From positions 1 to 8,404 of the forward strand of contig CAVOBC010000209.1 of the NCBI GenBank assembly GCA_963693635.1: a stretch of DNA of 8,404 nucleotides, written 5' to 3'. The position numbers and the translations under genes are program-made. The notes beneath the pieces were generated by a model. That model had not been told where the DNA came from. It made no database searches and worked only from the letters and a program-made list of their open reading frames with translations. Every line of letters starts with the position of its first letter. The first letter of the stretch is position 1. The DNA is from CAVOBC01 sp963693635. Its GTDB lineage: Bacteria; Pseudomonadota; Gammaproteobacteria; Pseudomonadales; Azotimanducaceae. Shown piece after piece: positions 1-5,896 of this stretch.

Positions 1-253
1 AAATCCAATATTTATTTGGACTAGCGGGACCGCTTCTAACTAAAAGATGCAGATTAGAACCCGCATCAAAATAACGACCGGGGATCGTTGTATTGGCTAC
101 GAATTGATGAGTCAGTCTATGCATGAGCGTTCCCTCTTTTGTGCCCCTTTCACTAGCTAGAACGAGGCGTTAAAGTTAAGAACGTATTGCAACCTTTGAG
201 AACGAACATTGGATGGGGTAGTTCGCGTTATACCCTAAATTAGCGCAGCAGGA
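1..253. other. AT-rich non-coding left edge
   Basis: No convincing coding frame is visible on either strand; stops are frequent in all frames. The stretch is clearly richer in A and T than the rest of the window. It contains three phased AGAACG hexamers and ends in a near-palindrome, both listed separately. It may hold a promoter or be the scar of an older gene, but no confident -35/-10 pair stands out. Confidence 0.6.
159..204 (+). repeat. Three AGAACG hexamers at exact 20-bp spacing
   Basis: AGAACG occurs at 159-164, 179-184 and 199-204, so the copies lie on one face of the helix about two turns apart. The intervening bases are not conserved. Such phasing is what direct-repeat operators bound by a multimeric regulator look like, but three short hexamers can also arise by chance. 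No regulator is assigned. Confidence 0.35.
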
Positions 254-267
254 TCAATGATCCAGCT
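247..267. promoter_or_regulatory. Near-perfect palindrome, possible operator
   Basis: GGATCA-A-TGATCC (251-263) is a perfect inverted repeat around a single central A. It extends outward as AGC/GCT (247-249 and 265-267) after one A:A mismatch at 250/264. The one-base centre makes a hairpin unlikely, so a dimeric protein site is the more natural reading. It overlaps the stop codon of the DeoR-like fragment (254-256), so part of the symmetry may be coincidental. Confidence 0.3.
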
Positions 268-433
268 TTCTAGATGCTTCTGTGAAGTTCTCTATGGTTG
301 CAAAGCGTTCACAGGAACCATCTGACACGATGTCCGCCTGCCATATCGTCATCTGCATCTCGTTGGGCCCTTCGCGGGCGGGTCTGGATGTTGGCCTGAT
401 AGCGCCGCCGAGCAAGACGGTGATTAGCTGCAC
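254..433 (-). pseudogene. DeoR-family regulator fragment (effector-domain piece)
   Basis: Reading minus from a GTG at 431-433 to a TGA at 254-256 gives 59 residues containing ITVLLGGAIRPTS, then REGP, then WQADI and SDG. DeoR-family C-terminal sensor domains carry a hydrophobic strand followed by GG.xRP.S, then GP and, further on, an alanine-aspartate pair and a DG motif, in this order. The usual N-terminal helix-turn-helix is absent: the same frame is stopped at 496-498 and the phosphodiesterase occupies the space. The end of the sensor domain is also missing. I read this as a degraded internal fragment. It lies head-to-head with the phosphodiesterase, a layout in which an intact DeoR protein could regulate its neighbour. 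The assignment rests on a short motif, so an unrelated small ORF cannot be excluded. Confidence 0.45.
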
Positions 434-504
434 GGCACACTGCTGGATTGCTTCCTGGAACGGTAGAATCTCTGGTCATTGGAATTGAGCAGGCGTCACT
501 GACT

Positions 505-1209
505 ATGGTCGAAGTCGTTTGTCACCGTGGCGCAAATGCGCACGCACCCGAGAACACCTACGCATCCGCTCAGTACTGCATTGACTGGGGGGCCGATTGG
601 CTGGAGATCGACGTCAACACGAGCCGTGATGGTGTGATGTATGTGTTCCACGGTCCGGACCTCGCTCGAACGACGAGCGGCATCGGCAAGATCCATCAGA
701 TGGACAGCGCCGACCTGGACCCGCTCGACTGCGGATCCTGGTTCGCCACCCAATTCTCGAACGAACGGATGCCGCGTCTCGACGAGTTCCTGGATTGGCT
801 TGATGGCCGGATCAAGCTCTTCCTTGACGTCAAGTGGGCGCCCCTCGAGGACCTTGTTCAGCTGATTGACGAGAAGGGCTTCAGCGACAACAGCTTCTTC
901 TGGTTTGGCCAGGACAAACTCGCCAGACGCTTCCGGGAGATCGGCTCCAATCTCGACATGAAGATCAACGTGGGCTCCGAAGCCGACCTACACCGTGCCA
1001 TCGAGGACTACGACGCAAAGATCGTCGAATTCGGACTCAACGGGCTTTCAGCGCGCCTGATAGATGCGTCTCGACATGCTGACATTCGTTCCATGATCAG
1101 ATACGCCGGTGACCACGAAAAGGCCTTCGCGTCCATCCTGACGCTCGGACCCGACATGGCCAACATCGATCATGCGGATGTGTTTTGCAAGATGCGCATG
1201 GGGCGTTGA
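505..1209 (+). CDS. Glycerophosphodiester phosphodiesterase family protein
   Basis: Predicted 234-residue hydrolase of the GDPD TIM-barrel family, which cleaves glycerophosphodiesters to sn-glycerol 3-phosphate and an alcohol. Visible motifs: HRG at residues 7-9 (catalytic His7) and PENT at 15-18; EID at 34-36 supplies metal-binding Glu34 and Asp36; a second histidine, His49, sits in VFHGPDLARTT, where most members have HD rather than HG; DVKW at 108-111 matches the usual E-x-K strand. The C-terminal NIDHAD corresponds to the family's final T/D-P strand. No signal peptide is seen, so it is probably cytoplasmic. I chose the ATG at 505 because the HRG strand follows directly; an in-frame TTG at 448 would add 19 unlike residues. 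No strong ribosome-binding site is visible. The length is slightly short for the family (about 240-260 residues). Substrate is not certain; some relatives act on other phosphodiesters. Confidence 0.9.
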   Translation: MVEVVCHRGANAHAPENTYASAQYCIDWGADWLEIDVNTSRDGVMYVFHGPDLARTTSGIGKIHQMDSADLDPLDCGSWFATQFSNERMPRLDEFLDWLDGRIKLFLDVKWAPLEDLVQLIDEKGFSDNSFFWFGQDKLARRFREIGSNLDMKINVGSEADLHRAIEDYDAKIVEFGLNGLSARLIDASRHADIRSMIRYAGDHEKAFASILTLGPDMANIDHADVFCKMRMGR

Positions 1210-1306
1210 GGCGTCGTACAACCGTCGGCATGTCTTTTCGAGGCCAGGCCAGCATCTGTCAGGAACCAGGGGCACCCGCAGACCCTATTCGATATTTATT
1301 TCGATA

Positions 1307-1710
1307 TCACTTCCGGAGGGTGCGCAAACCTTCGAGTTCTGCCGCATGCGACAACCGGTAATCAAGGCAAGCGAATTGCAGCGGATCACTCATCTGCTCA
1401 TTCAGGACGAGGGCTGCGGCACGCAACGGATGCCGCGCAAGGAGCATCATGGCTCGCTGGCACACATCCACGACGCCGGAGATCTCGTCCCAGATTGCGG
1501 CGAGGTCCGCAGACGATCGAGGACCGTGCGCCGTTCGGCCCGCGAGACCGACATTTGGCGTGTCCGTCACTCGACGGCACTGACGATCTCTACCCGGGTC
1601 CACGACCAGGTCACGATCACGTCATCCTCATTCAGCCAGCCTCGGACCATCTCGGATGCAGTCTCCGAGACGATCAATGGCACCAGCGCGGAAGCATCCC
1701 AGTACCTCAC
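1307..1710 (-). pseudogene. PIN-domain (VapC-like) toxin, decayed
   Basis: The frame from a GTG at 1708-1710 begins VRYWDASALVPLIVSE and continues to WTRVEIVSAVE, a classic PIN-domain N-terminus with acidic residues Asp5 and Glu41. It then meets a TGA at 1567-1569 where a CGA arginine codon would fit. After the stop the same frame reads SRAERRTVLDRLRT, then shifts near 1503 (one base apparently missing) into AAIWDEISGVVDV, HPLRAA and CLDYRLSHAAELEGLR, ending at 1307. Between HPLRAA and ALVL the family normally has a short helix with the third catalytic aspartate (D-A-x-Q-L); it is absent here, apparently by an in-frame deletion near 1415-1420. PIN toxins are Mg-dependent ribonucleases, neutralised by a cognate antitoxin. 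With a nonsense codon, a frameshift and a lost catalytic residue, this copy should be inactive. Its start overlaps the antitoxin stop as GTGA (1707-1710), typical of translational coupling. Confidence 0.8.
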
Positions 1711-1874
1711 AGACGATCATCCCGATCCTCTGCAAGCGCTTCGGAAAGCCGCGCGGCGCCCAACACGATGGGTGCCCTGTCGAGCAATGCCGCGGTACCC
1801 TTTCTGCAACCAGGCCTGAGCATCCCAGCGCTGATCAAGCGCTGCCGCGCTTTTTCTTGCTCTCTTGCTTTCAA
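1707..1874 (-). pseudogene. Phd/YefM-type antitoxin, C-terminal half only
   Basis: This frame gives about 55 residues: a charged helix (AREQEKARQRLISAGML), an RPG turn, ALLDRAPIVLG and a terminal SEALAEDRDDRL before TGA at 1707-1709. That is the layout of the toxin-binding C-terminal half of Phd/YefM-family antitoxins paired with this PIN subgroup: a coiled linker, the 'AGxxRP' turn, then 'xLAEALAEDRxxR'. The N-terminal DNA-binding half is missing; the frame is stopped by a TAA just upstream, inside the monooxygenase gene. The recognisable antitoxin begins where the monooxygenase ends (stop 1871-1873), so the 5' half was probably replaced by a rearrangement that placed the monooxygenase here. 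Without its DNA-binding half it could not autoregulate. The assignment depends mostly on the C-terminal pattern and the GTGA overlap with the PIN remnant. Confidence 0.65.
1826..1844. terminator. Inverted repeat CAGCGC-N7-GCGCTG, weak terminator candidate
   Basis: Six-base arms at 1826-1831 and 1839-1844 flank a 7-base loop, about 27 bases past the monooxygenase stop codon. In the monooxygenase direction no T-tract follows, so a Rho-independent terminator is not well supported. On the plus strand a TTTTT run does follow, but seven bases beyond the stem. The repeat lies in antitoxin-derived sequence and may simply be leftover coding DNA. Confidence 0.2.
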
Positions 1875-3487
1875 CGCAGCACGAAACCGTCGTAGCCTTT
1901 ACGTGCACTGTCCTCACATCGATCCATGTACTCTCTTACGCCGAAGTGAAACAGCAATTCCCTTCGTTTGCCCGGAATGTTCGCGCCCATGTACCACGAG
2001 TCCGCGAGCGGCAACAGCGAGCGCTCACCAATGTCCTGGATGTGACGCCGCCAGGCCTCTGCCGCCACCGGCGTCGCCTCGATAGAAACGAGACTGTTGT
2101 GGCGCAGATGGCATAGACAATCGACCACCCAGTCGCCCTGAACCTCGGCGCTGGTGGGGCCGTTCCAGAATGCGGTCGGGCTCTGCGGGCCGTATAGCAT
2201 CAGCATGTTCGGGAAACCCGGCACTGCGATGCCGAGATGGGTCTTGACACCGCCCTGCCATGCTTCAGCGAGCGTTTCGCCGCCTGTGCCACGGATTGCC
2301 ATGTCGGTCAGCCCGCCCGTGCCGGCGTCAAAGCCGGTCGCAAGCACGAGTACATCCATCTCATAGCACTGCCTGGAGGTCTGCACGCCGGCCGCGGTGA
2401 TCGACTCGATCGGCTCATCACCCACGTCGACGAGCGTGACATTGTTTTGATTGAAGACCTCGTAGTACCACTGTTCGAGCGACGGGCGCTTCGCACCAAA
2501 AGGATGCCGCGGCTCCATTGGCGCCAGCTTGTCCGCGATGGCAGGGTCGTCAAGGCGAGAGCGTGTCTTGTCGCGCCAGAAGTCGTAAGCCAGTCGATTC
2601 GAGGCTTCATCGACGAGAATGTCGCTGAATGTACCCGCCCAAAAGTGGAAACCGCCTTTCTGCCATGCCGCCTCGAACACCGCGTCGCGCTCTTGCGCGC
2701 TGACTTCGAGTGCCGAGCGCGCGTCGCCAATGATGTCTGCGATGCCCCCGTTCGAGGCGTTCCGCAGCTGGAAGTGTTCCGGATAGTCGCGCTTGCCCAG
2801 GGGTTGGTGCTCGGGATCAAGTCCCCGCTGCTGCATCGCCAGTGCGATCATCGGCGTCCGTTGAAAGACGGTCAGGTGTGACGCGCACTTGCCCGCTTCC
2901 TGAATCACTTGCACCCCGCTCGCCCCCGTGCCGATTACGCCCACGCGCTTGCCGCTGATGTCGACGCCTCCCTGCGGCCAGTGACCTGTGTGGTGACACG
3001 GCCCCTCGAACGTGCCGAGACCGGGGAAATCGGGAATGTAGGCCTTCGAGGCAAAACCGGTACAGGGAATGAGAAAGCGCGCCCGCGTCTCGCGACCATC
3101 GGCACTGTGAACCCGCCATTCGTTGCAATCAGTCTCGAACGCAGCCGAGGTCACGCGAGTGTCGAACTCGATGTCGCGGCTCAGATCCAGACAAGCATCA
3201 ACGTGCTCGAAGTAGCGCCGCAGCTCCTCGTAACCGGGAAATCGCTCTGACCAGTTCCAATCGCGCCATAGACCATCGAACGAGAACTCGTAGTTTGGAA
3301 CGTGCGAGTCCACGCGCGCTCCCGGGTAGCAGTTCCAGTGCCAGATGCCGCCGAGGTCGCTGCCGGCTTCGAGCAACCGCACGGCAAACCCTTCCCGCCG
3401 CAGCCGATGCAACTGGTAGAGGCCACTGAAACCGGCACCAATGATCAGTGCATCCAGGCACGAATCCTCTTCATCGCGAGCTACCAT
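1871..3487 (-). CDS. Type I Baeyer-Villiger monooxygenase (FAD/NADPH)
   Basis: A 538-residue flavoprotein predicted to insert an oxygen atom from O2 next to a ketone carbonyl, giving an ester or lactone, with NADPH as reductant. Domains in order: FAD-binding Rossmann motif GAGFSG (17-22); GGIWHWNCYPGARVDS (46-61), typical of cyclohexanone/phenylacetone monooxygenase relatives; the Baeyer-Villiger fingerprint F-x-G-x3-H-x3-W-P at Phe160 to Pro171, matching at every fixed position; NADPH-binding GTGASG (186-191); an AKRP segment (332-335) that includes the position of the conserved arginine; ATGF (383-386); and a C-terminal WYMGANIPGK stretch (498-507). Length is usual for the family. The ATG at 3485-3487 is supported by a strong Shine-Dalgarno, GGGGGAGGG, about five bases upstream. 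It lies 273 bases downstream of the crotonase on the same strand, far enough for its own promoter. No signal peptide is seen; probably cytoplasmic. Substrate cannot be inferred. Intact, unlike several neighbours. Confidence 0.93.
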   Translation of the reverse strand: MVARDEEDSCLDALIIGAGFSGLYQLHRLRREGFAVRLLEAGSDLGGIWHWNCYPGARVDSHVPNYEFSFDGLWRDWNWSERFPGYEELRRYFEHVDACLDLSRDIEFDTRVTSAAFETDCNEWRVHSADGRETRARFLIPCTGFASKAYIPDFPGLGTFEGPCHHTGHWPQGGVDISGKRVGVIGTGASGVQVIQEAGKCASHLTVFQRTPMIALAMQQRGLDPEHQPLGKRDYPEHFQLRNASNGGIADIIGDARSALEVSAQERDAVFEAAWQKGGFHFWAGTFSDILVDEASNRLAYDFWRDKTRSRLDDPAIADKLAPMEPRHPFGAKRPSLEQWYYEVFNQNNVTLVDVGDEPIESITAAGVQTSRQCYEMDVLVLATGFDAGTGGLTDMAIRGTGGETLAEAWQGGVKTHLGIAVPGFPNMLMLYGPQSPTAFWNGPTSAEVQGDWVVDCLCHLRHNSLVSIEATPVAAEAWRRHIQDIGERSLLPLADSWYMGANIPGKRRELLFHFGVREYMDRCEDSARKGYDGFVLR

Positions 3488-3760
3488 GTACCCTCCCCCT
3501 TAAACGGTATCTGGCCTAGGTCCGTGCCAGCGACATTTCTGTTCTCAATTGACCTGCCAATGAGAAAGCTGAGTCAGACTGGTCACCTTTGCGGCGGCCT
3601 GATTCCTGGATTCAGAATCTGGCGACTCAACCGGGAACAGAATAGGACGATTGACCAGGCGGTGGAACCGCTCTGTAACAGACCCCGTGGGCTGGTTCCC
3701 GCAGGTGTTAGATGGTGACAAACATCACTCATGGCCGTCGCTCATGCGCGTAAGGTGCAT
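3488..3760. other. Intergenic region upstream of the monooxygenase
   Basis: 273 non-coding bases between two minus-strand genes, with the monooxygenase Shine-Dalgarno next to 3488. It contains a short perfect inverted repeat, GCGGT-GGA-ACCGC (3659-3671), about 170 bases upstream of the start codon, which could be a regulator site or a weak hairpin. A TTGTCA sequence on the minus strand (near 3716-3721) resembles a -35 box, but no good -10 follows at the usual distance. No promoter is called. Confidence 0.4.
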
Positions 3761-4555
3761 TCAGCTCTTGCCGAAGTTCGGTTCCCGTTTCTCAAGGAAC
3801 GCCGCGACCGCCTCCCCGTGATTCGGATGACGCCGGGCGATTTGGTCACGAGTACCCTCGCGCTCCATCACCGCCTCAAGGTCTGAATCCATCGGGTTCT
3901 TACGCAGCAGCTCCTTGATCATCATCACGGCATTGCTGGGATTACTGGCAATCTCCTGTGCTTTATCAATGGCAGCCTCAACCAGATCCTCGGGCTCCGA
4001 GACCTGCGTGACGAGACCCATCCGCAATGCCTCGTCCGCCGGAACCATCCGGCCCGTCAGGCACATCTCGGTGGCATTTCCGAGGCCAACCAATTGCGCA
4101 AGAATCCGTGTCGAGCCCAACTCAGGCATCAGACCCATTTTGACAAAGCGAATGCTCATCAATCCCGCTGTGGACGCTATTCGAACGTCACAGGGCAGCA
4201 CAAGCGTCAGGCCGATGCCAACGGCAAAACCATTGATCGCCGCAACTGTAGGTTTCGACTTCTGAATGAACTCAGGGAATGAATAACCGCCACCGACGGA
4301 CATCTCGCCATCGCCCTCTTTTTTGTTGGCCTCCACCCGATCAGCAAAGTCGTGCAGGTCGGCGCCCGCCATGAAGGCGCGCCCCTCACCCGTCAACACA
4401 ATCGCACCAATTGCGTCATCTGCGTTCCACTGCGCCATTTGGTCCTGCGTCTCCGCATGGAGCTGGCTGGTCCACGCATTCAGCCGATCGGGTCGGTTGA
4501 AACGGATGATCCCGACGTTACCCCGGGTTTCTGCAATGATCGTCTCAAAGGCCAT
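3761..4555 (-). CDS. Enoyl-CoA hydratase/isomerase family (crotonase fold) protein
   Basis: A 264-residue member of the crotonase superfamily, whose members bind acyl-CoA thioesters and stabilise an enolate in an oxyanion hole. Seen: NRPDRLNAW (20-28), AFMAGADLHDF (60-70, first oxyanion strand), NGFAVGIGLTLVLPCDVRIAS (from 108, CoA-pocket helix and second oxyanion glycine) and MGLMPELGST (140-149). The glutamate corresponding to rat hydratase Glu144 is Thr117 here, and the region of Glu164 also lacks glutamate. Glu145 in the 'PE-x-G' position is instead where delta3,delta2-enoyl-CoA isomerases place their catalytic acid. The name hydratase is therefore doubtful and an isomerase or another CoA reaction is more likely. 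The ATG at 4553-4555 has a GAGG Shine-Dalgarno seven bases upstream. Same strand as, and upstream of, the monooxygenase, which suggests a shared catabolic role. Probably cytoplasmic and intact. Confidence 0.88.
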   Translation of the reverse strand: MAFETIIAETRGNVGIIRFNRPDRLNAWTSQLHAETQDQMAQWNADDAIGAIVLTGEGRAFMAGADLHDFADRVEANKKEGDGEMSVGGGYSFPEFIQKSKPTVAAINGFAVGIGLTLVLPCDVRIASTAGLMSIRFVKMGLMPELGSTRILAQLVGLGNATEMCLTGRMVPADEALRMGLVTQVSEPEDLVEAAIDKAQEIASNPSNAVMMIKELLRKNPMDSDLEAVMEREGTRDQIARRHPNHGEAVAAFLEKREPNFGKS

Positions 4556-4796
4556 AACTGATCCTCGTTAGCTTGAAAGGGAAGATTATCAAAACTGGGG
4601 GGTAGCACCCCTCTGGTGGTTCTTACAGGTGCCCTTTTTTCGGCAGGACCAAGTCTAGTCGTACGATCATGGGTTACTGCTGTTCAGATCATGCTACGCG
4701 ACGCCGGAGCCCCCCGATACCGGGGCGCCCCGTGAACGCTCATTCGCTCCCAGAAAATTGGTCGAACCAGGACACCCGCACTTCTCATCACAGCCG
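4556..4796. other. Intergenic region upstream of the crotonase; hairpin candidates
   Basis: No gene is seen. On the plus strand GCACC (4605-4609) can pair with GGTGC (4628-4632), followed by CC and six Ts (4635-4640), which looks like a Rho-independent terminator, but no plus-strand gene leads into it. Its minus-strand reading would lie in the crotonase leader. A second hairpin, CCCCG-ATAC-CGGGG (4712-4725), lies past the end of the kinase and lacks a T-tract. Either could limit read-through; neither is certain. Confidence 0.3.
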
Positions 4797-5604
4797 TCAG
4801 CTGGCCCCCCGTCGTCCGATGATTCGACTCGCCGCCAGACAACCCGCTCCCAGCGCCTCATCGAGACGCTTCGGCACGCACCACTGGCTTAAAAAATGCG
4901 CAGCGAAGCAATCGCCCGCACCGCTCGTGTCTACGACCTCAGCCACCCGGAACGCCGAATGCTGATAAGTCTCCCCATGCCAGTGCGCCACAGCGCCCTC
5001 GTCGGCAAGTGTAATGACGAAAGGCCCGCCATGATCACCAGACAAGGTGTGCAGCCGATCTCTCAGTGCATACTCGCGCCGCGAGATGCCAAAAATGCAG
5101 ACGTCGGCGAGGTCTCGATCGGCAAGCACCCGGTCGACATCGACCATTGGCGTACCTGAGATGTCGGCGAAGTCCACAACGCGCGTGCCCCGAGCAGGCA
5201 CTCGTACCAGTCTCTGCAAGAGCGGCGCTATCCCATGGAAGCGAGTGAGCACGACCAGATCTGCGGTCTCGATCGTCTGTCGCTGGGATTCGGAGATTTC
5301 CCAATCAAGCAATCCGCCAGGATCGTAGTCGTAGAAGGAGCGTTCGCCCTTGTCGTCGAGCCGAACGCCTAACGAGGGAGTGTTCACCACTCGCACCAGA
5401 TCGTGTCGGATACCCGCTGCGTCAAGTCTGGCAGCGAACACAGGGCCCACATCTTCGCCGACCGCCGAGAGCAGATGAATCTCGGCGTCCGGGAATGCCT
5501 GCGCCGCATGCAGGGCGAAGTTGAAAGGTAATGCCACTCAGGCGTGCCTCGGGCTCACCTTCGTAGTGATCGAGGTAGCATTCTCCTGCGGCAACGACCT
5601 TCAT
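4797..5604 (-). pseudogene. PfkB-family carbohydrate kinase, single frameshift
   Basis: A ribokinase-like sugar or nucleoside kinase (ATP-dependent phosphorylation of a hydroxyl). The gene starts at the ATG at 5602-5604 with MKVVAAGECYLDHYEG, the first strand of the PfkB fold, and runs to RLSGI, after which the frame shifts. The correct continuation, PFNFALHAAQAFP, lies in the next frame and runs to the stop at 4797. Removing one base (plus-strand T at 5529) restores the family's GG-x-P-x-N-like signature as SGIPFN. The C-terminal signature DTSGAGDCF is intact, with its aspartate as the expected catalytic base (about residue 231 of 268 after repair). The repaired length is short for PfkB proteins in general but fits the small subgroup that includes fructosamine 6-kinase-like enzymes. 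An internal GTG at 5535-5537 could start the downstream part, but that product would lack the first strand and part of the substrate site. Pseudogene or sequence error; substrate unknown. Confidence 0.85.
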
Positions 5605-5896
5605 GTCGCCCGGTGCTGATCAATACCCAAACTGAACGTTGTCCTTCGAGCCATCGGCCACCGCTTTTGTTCGTGTCCCGGGAGAAACCGCGGTTGTCAT
5701 CATCAAACTGACTGCGGCGCTGCCCGGCCACTTGTCAAAAGCCGCGTGTCGAATGCCGCGTGTCAAATAATACTCCCCCATTCGCCGCGTTCGCACCGTC
5801 ACGCTCAGAGATTGGATCACCGAAGTCCACAGCATCCTGGCGAAGCATAAGGAATGTGAGGTGAAGTCGCGGTCGTCCCGCGCGTAGACTTGCCCT
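5605..5896. other. Divergent intergenic region between kinase and NmrA-like gene
   Basis: About 290 bases separate the diverging starts, so both promoters should lie here. A minus-strand reading frame runs through it and ends at 5620, 15 bases before the kinase start, but it matches no family I recognise, and its methionine at 5928 would overlap the NmrA-like gene; I do not call it. The only distinct structure is the 14-bp tandem duplication listed separately. No clear -35/-10 pair was found. Confidence 0.4.
5741..5768 (+). repeat. 14-bp tandem duplication in divergent promoter region
   Basis: GCCGCGTGTCGAAT (5741-5754) is followed directly by GCCGCGTGTCAAAT (5755-5768); 13 of 14 bases agree. 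It sits roughly midway between the divergent kinase and NmrA-like starts, where a direct-repeat operator would be expected. On the minus strand each copy carries GACACGCGGC, and the left-hand copy is preceded by a TTGACA-like sequence. It could equally be a recent slippage duplication without function. Confidence 0.5.

Noticed and set aside
282..488. Plus-strand open frame of 68 codons before the phosphodiesterase
   Set aside because: It lies antisense to the DeoR-like fragment and overlaps the extended phosphodiesterase frame; the protein resembles nothing known and looks like a shadow frame.
1288..1308. TTCGATAT repeated twice, with a weak GATAT/ATATC stem, between the phosphodiesterase and PIN remnant
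   Set aside because: The arms are five AT-rich base pairs without a T-tract in either useful position, too weak to call a terminator or operator.
1172..1819. Plus-strand open frame of 215 codons
   Set aside because: It runs antisense across the toxin-antitoxin remnant, whose minus-strand frames show clear family motifs; the plus-strand protein shows none.
2237..2881. Plus-strand open frame of 214 codons
   Set aside because: It is entirely antisense to the intact monooxygenase, and long shadow frames are common opposite high-GC genes.
5529..5537. Programmed ribosomal frameshift in the kinase
   Set aside because: No slippery heptamer or downstream pseudoknot is evident at the shift, and PfkB kinases are not known to use frameshifting; a simple indel is the better explanation.
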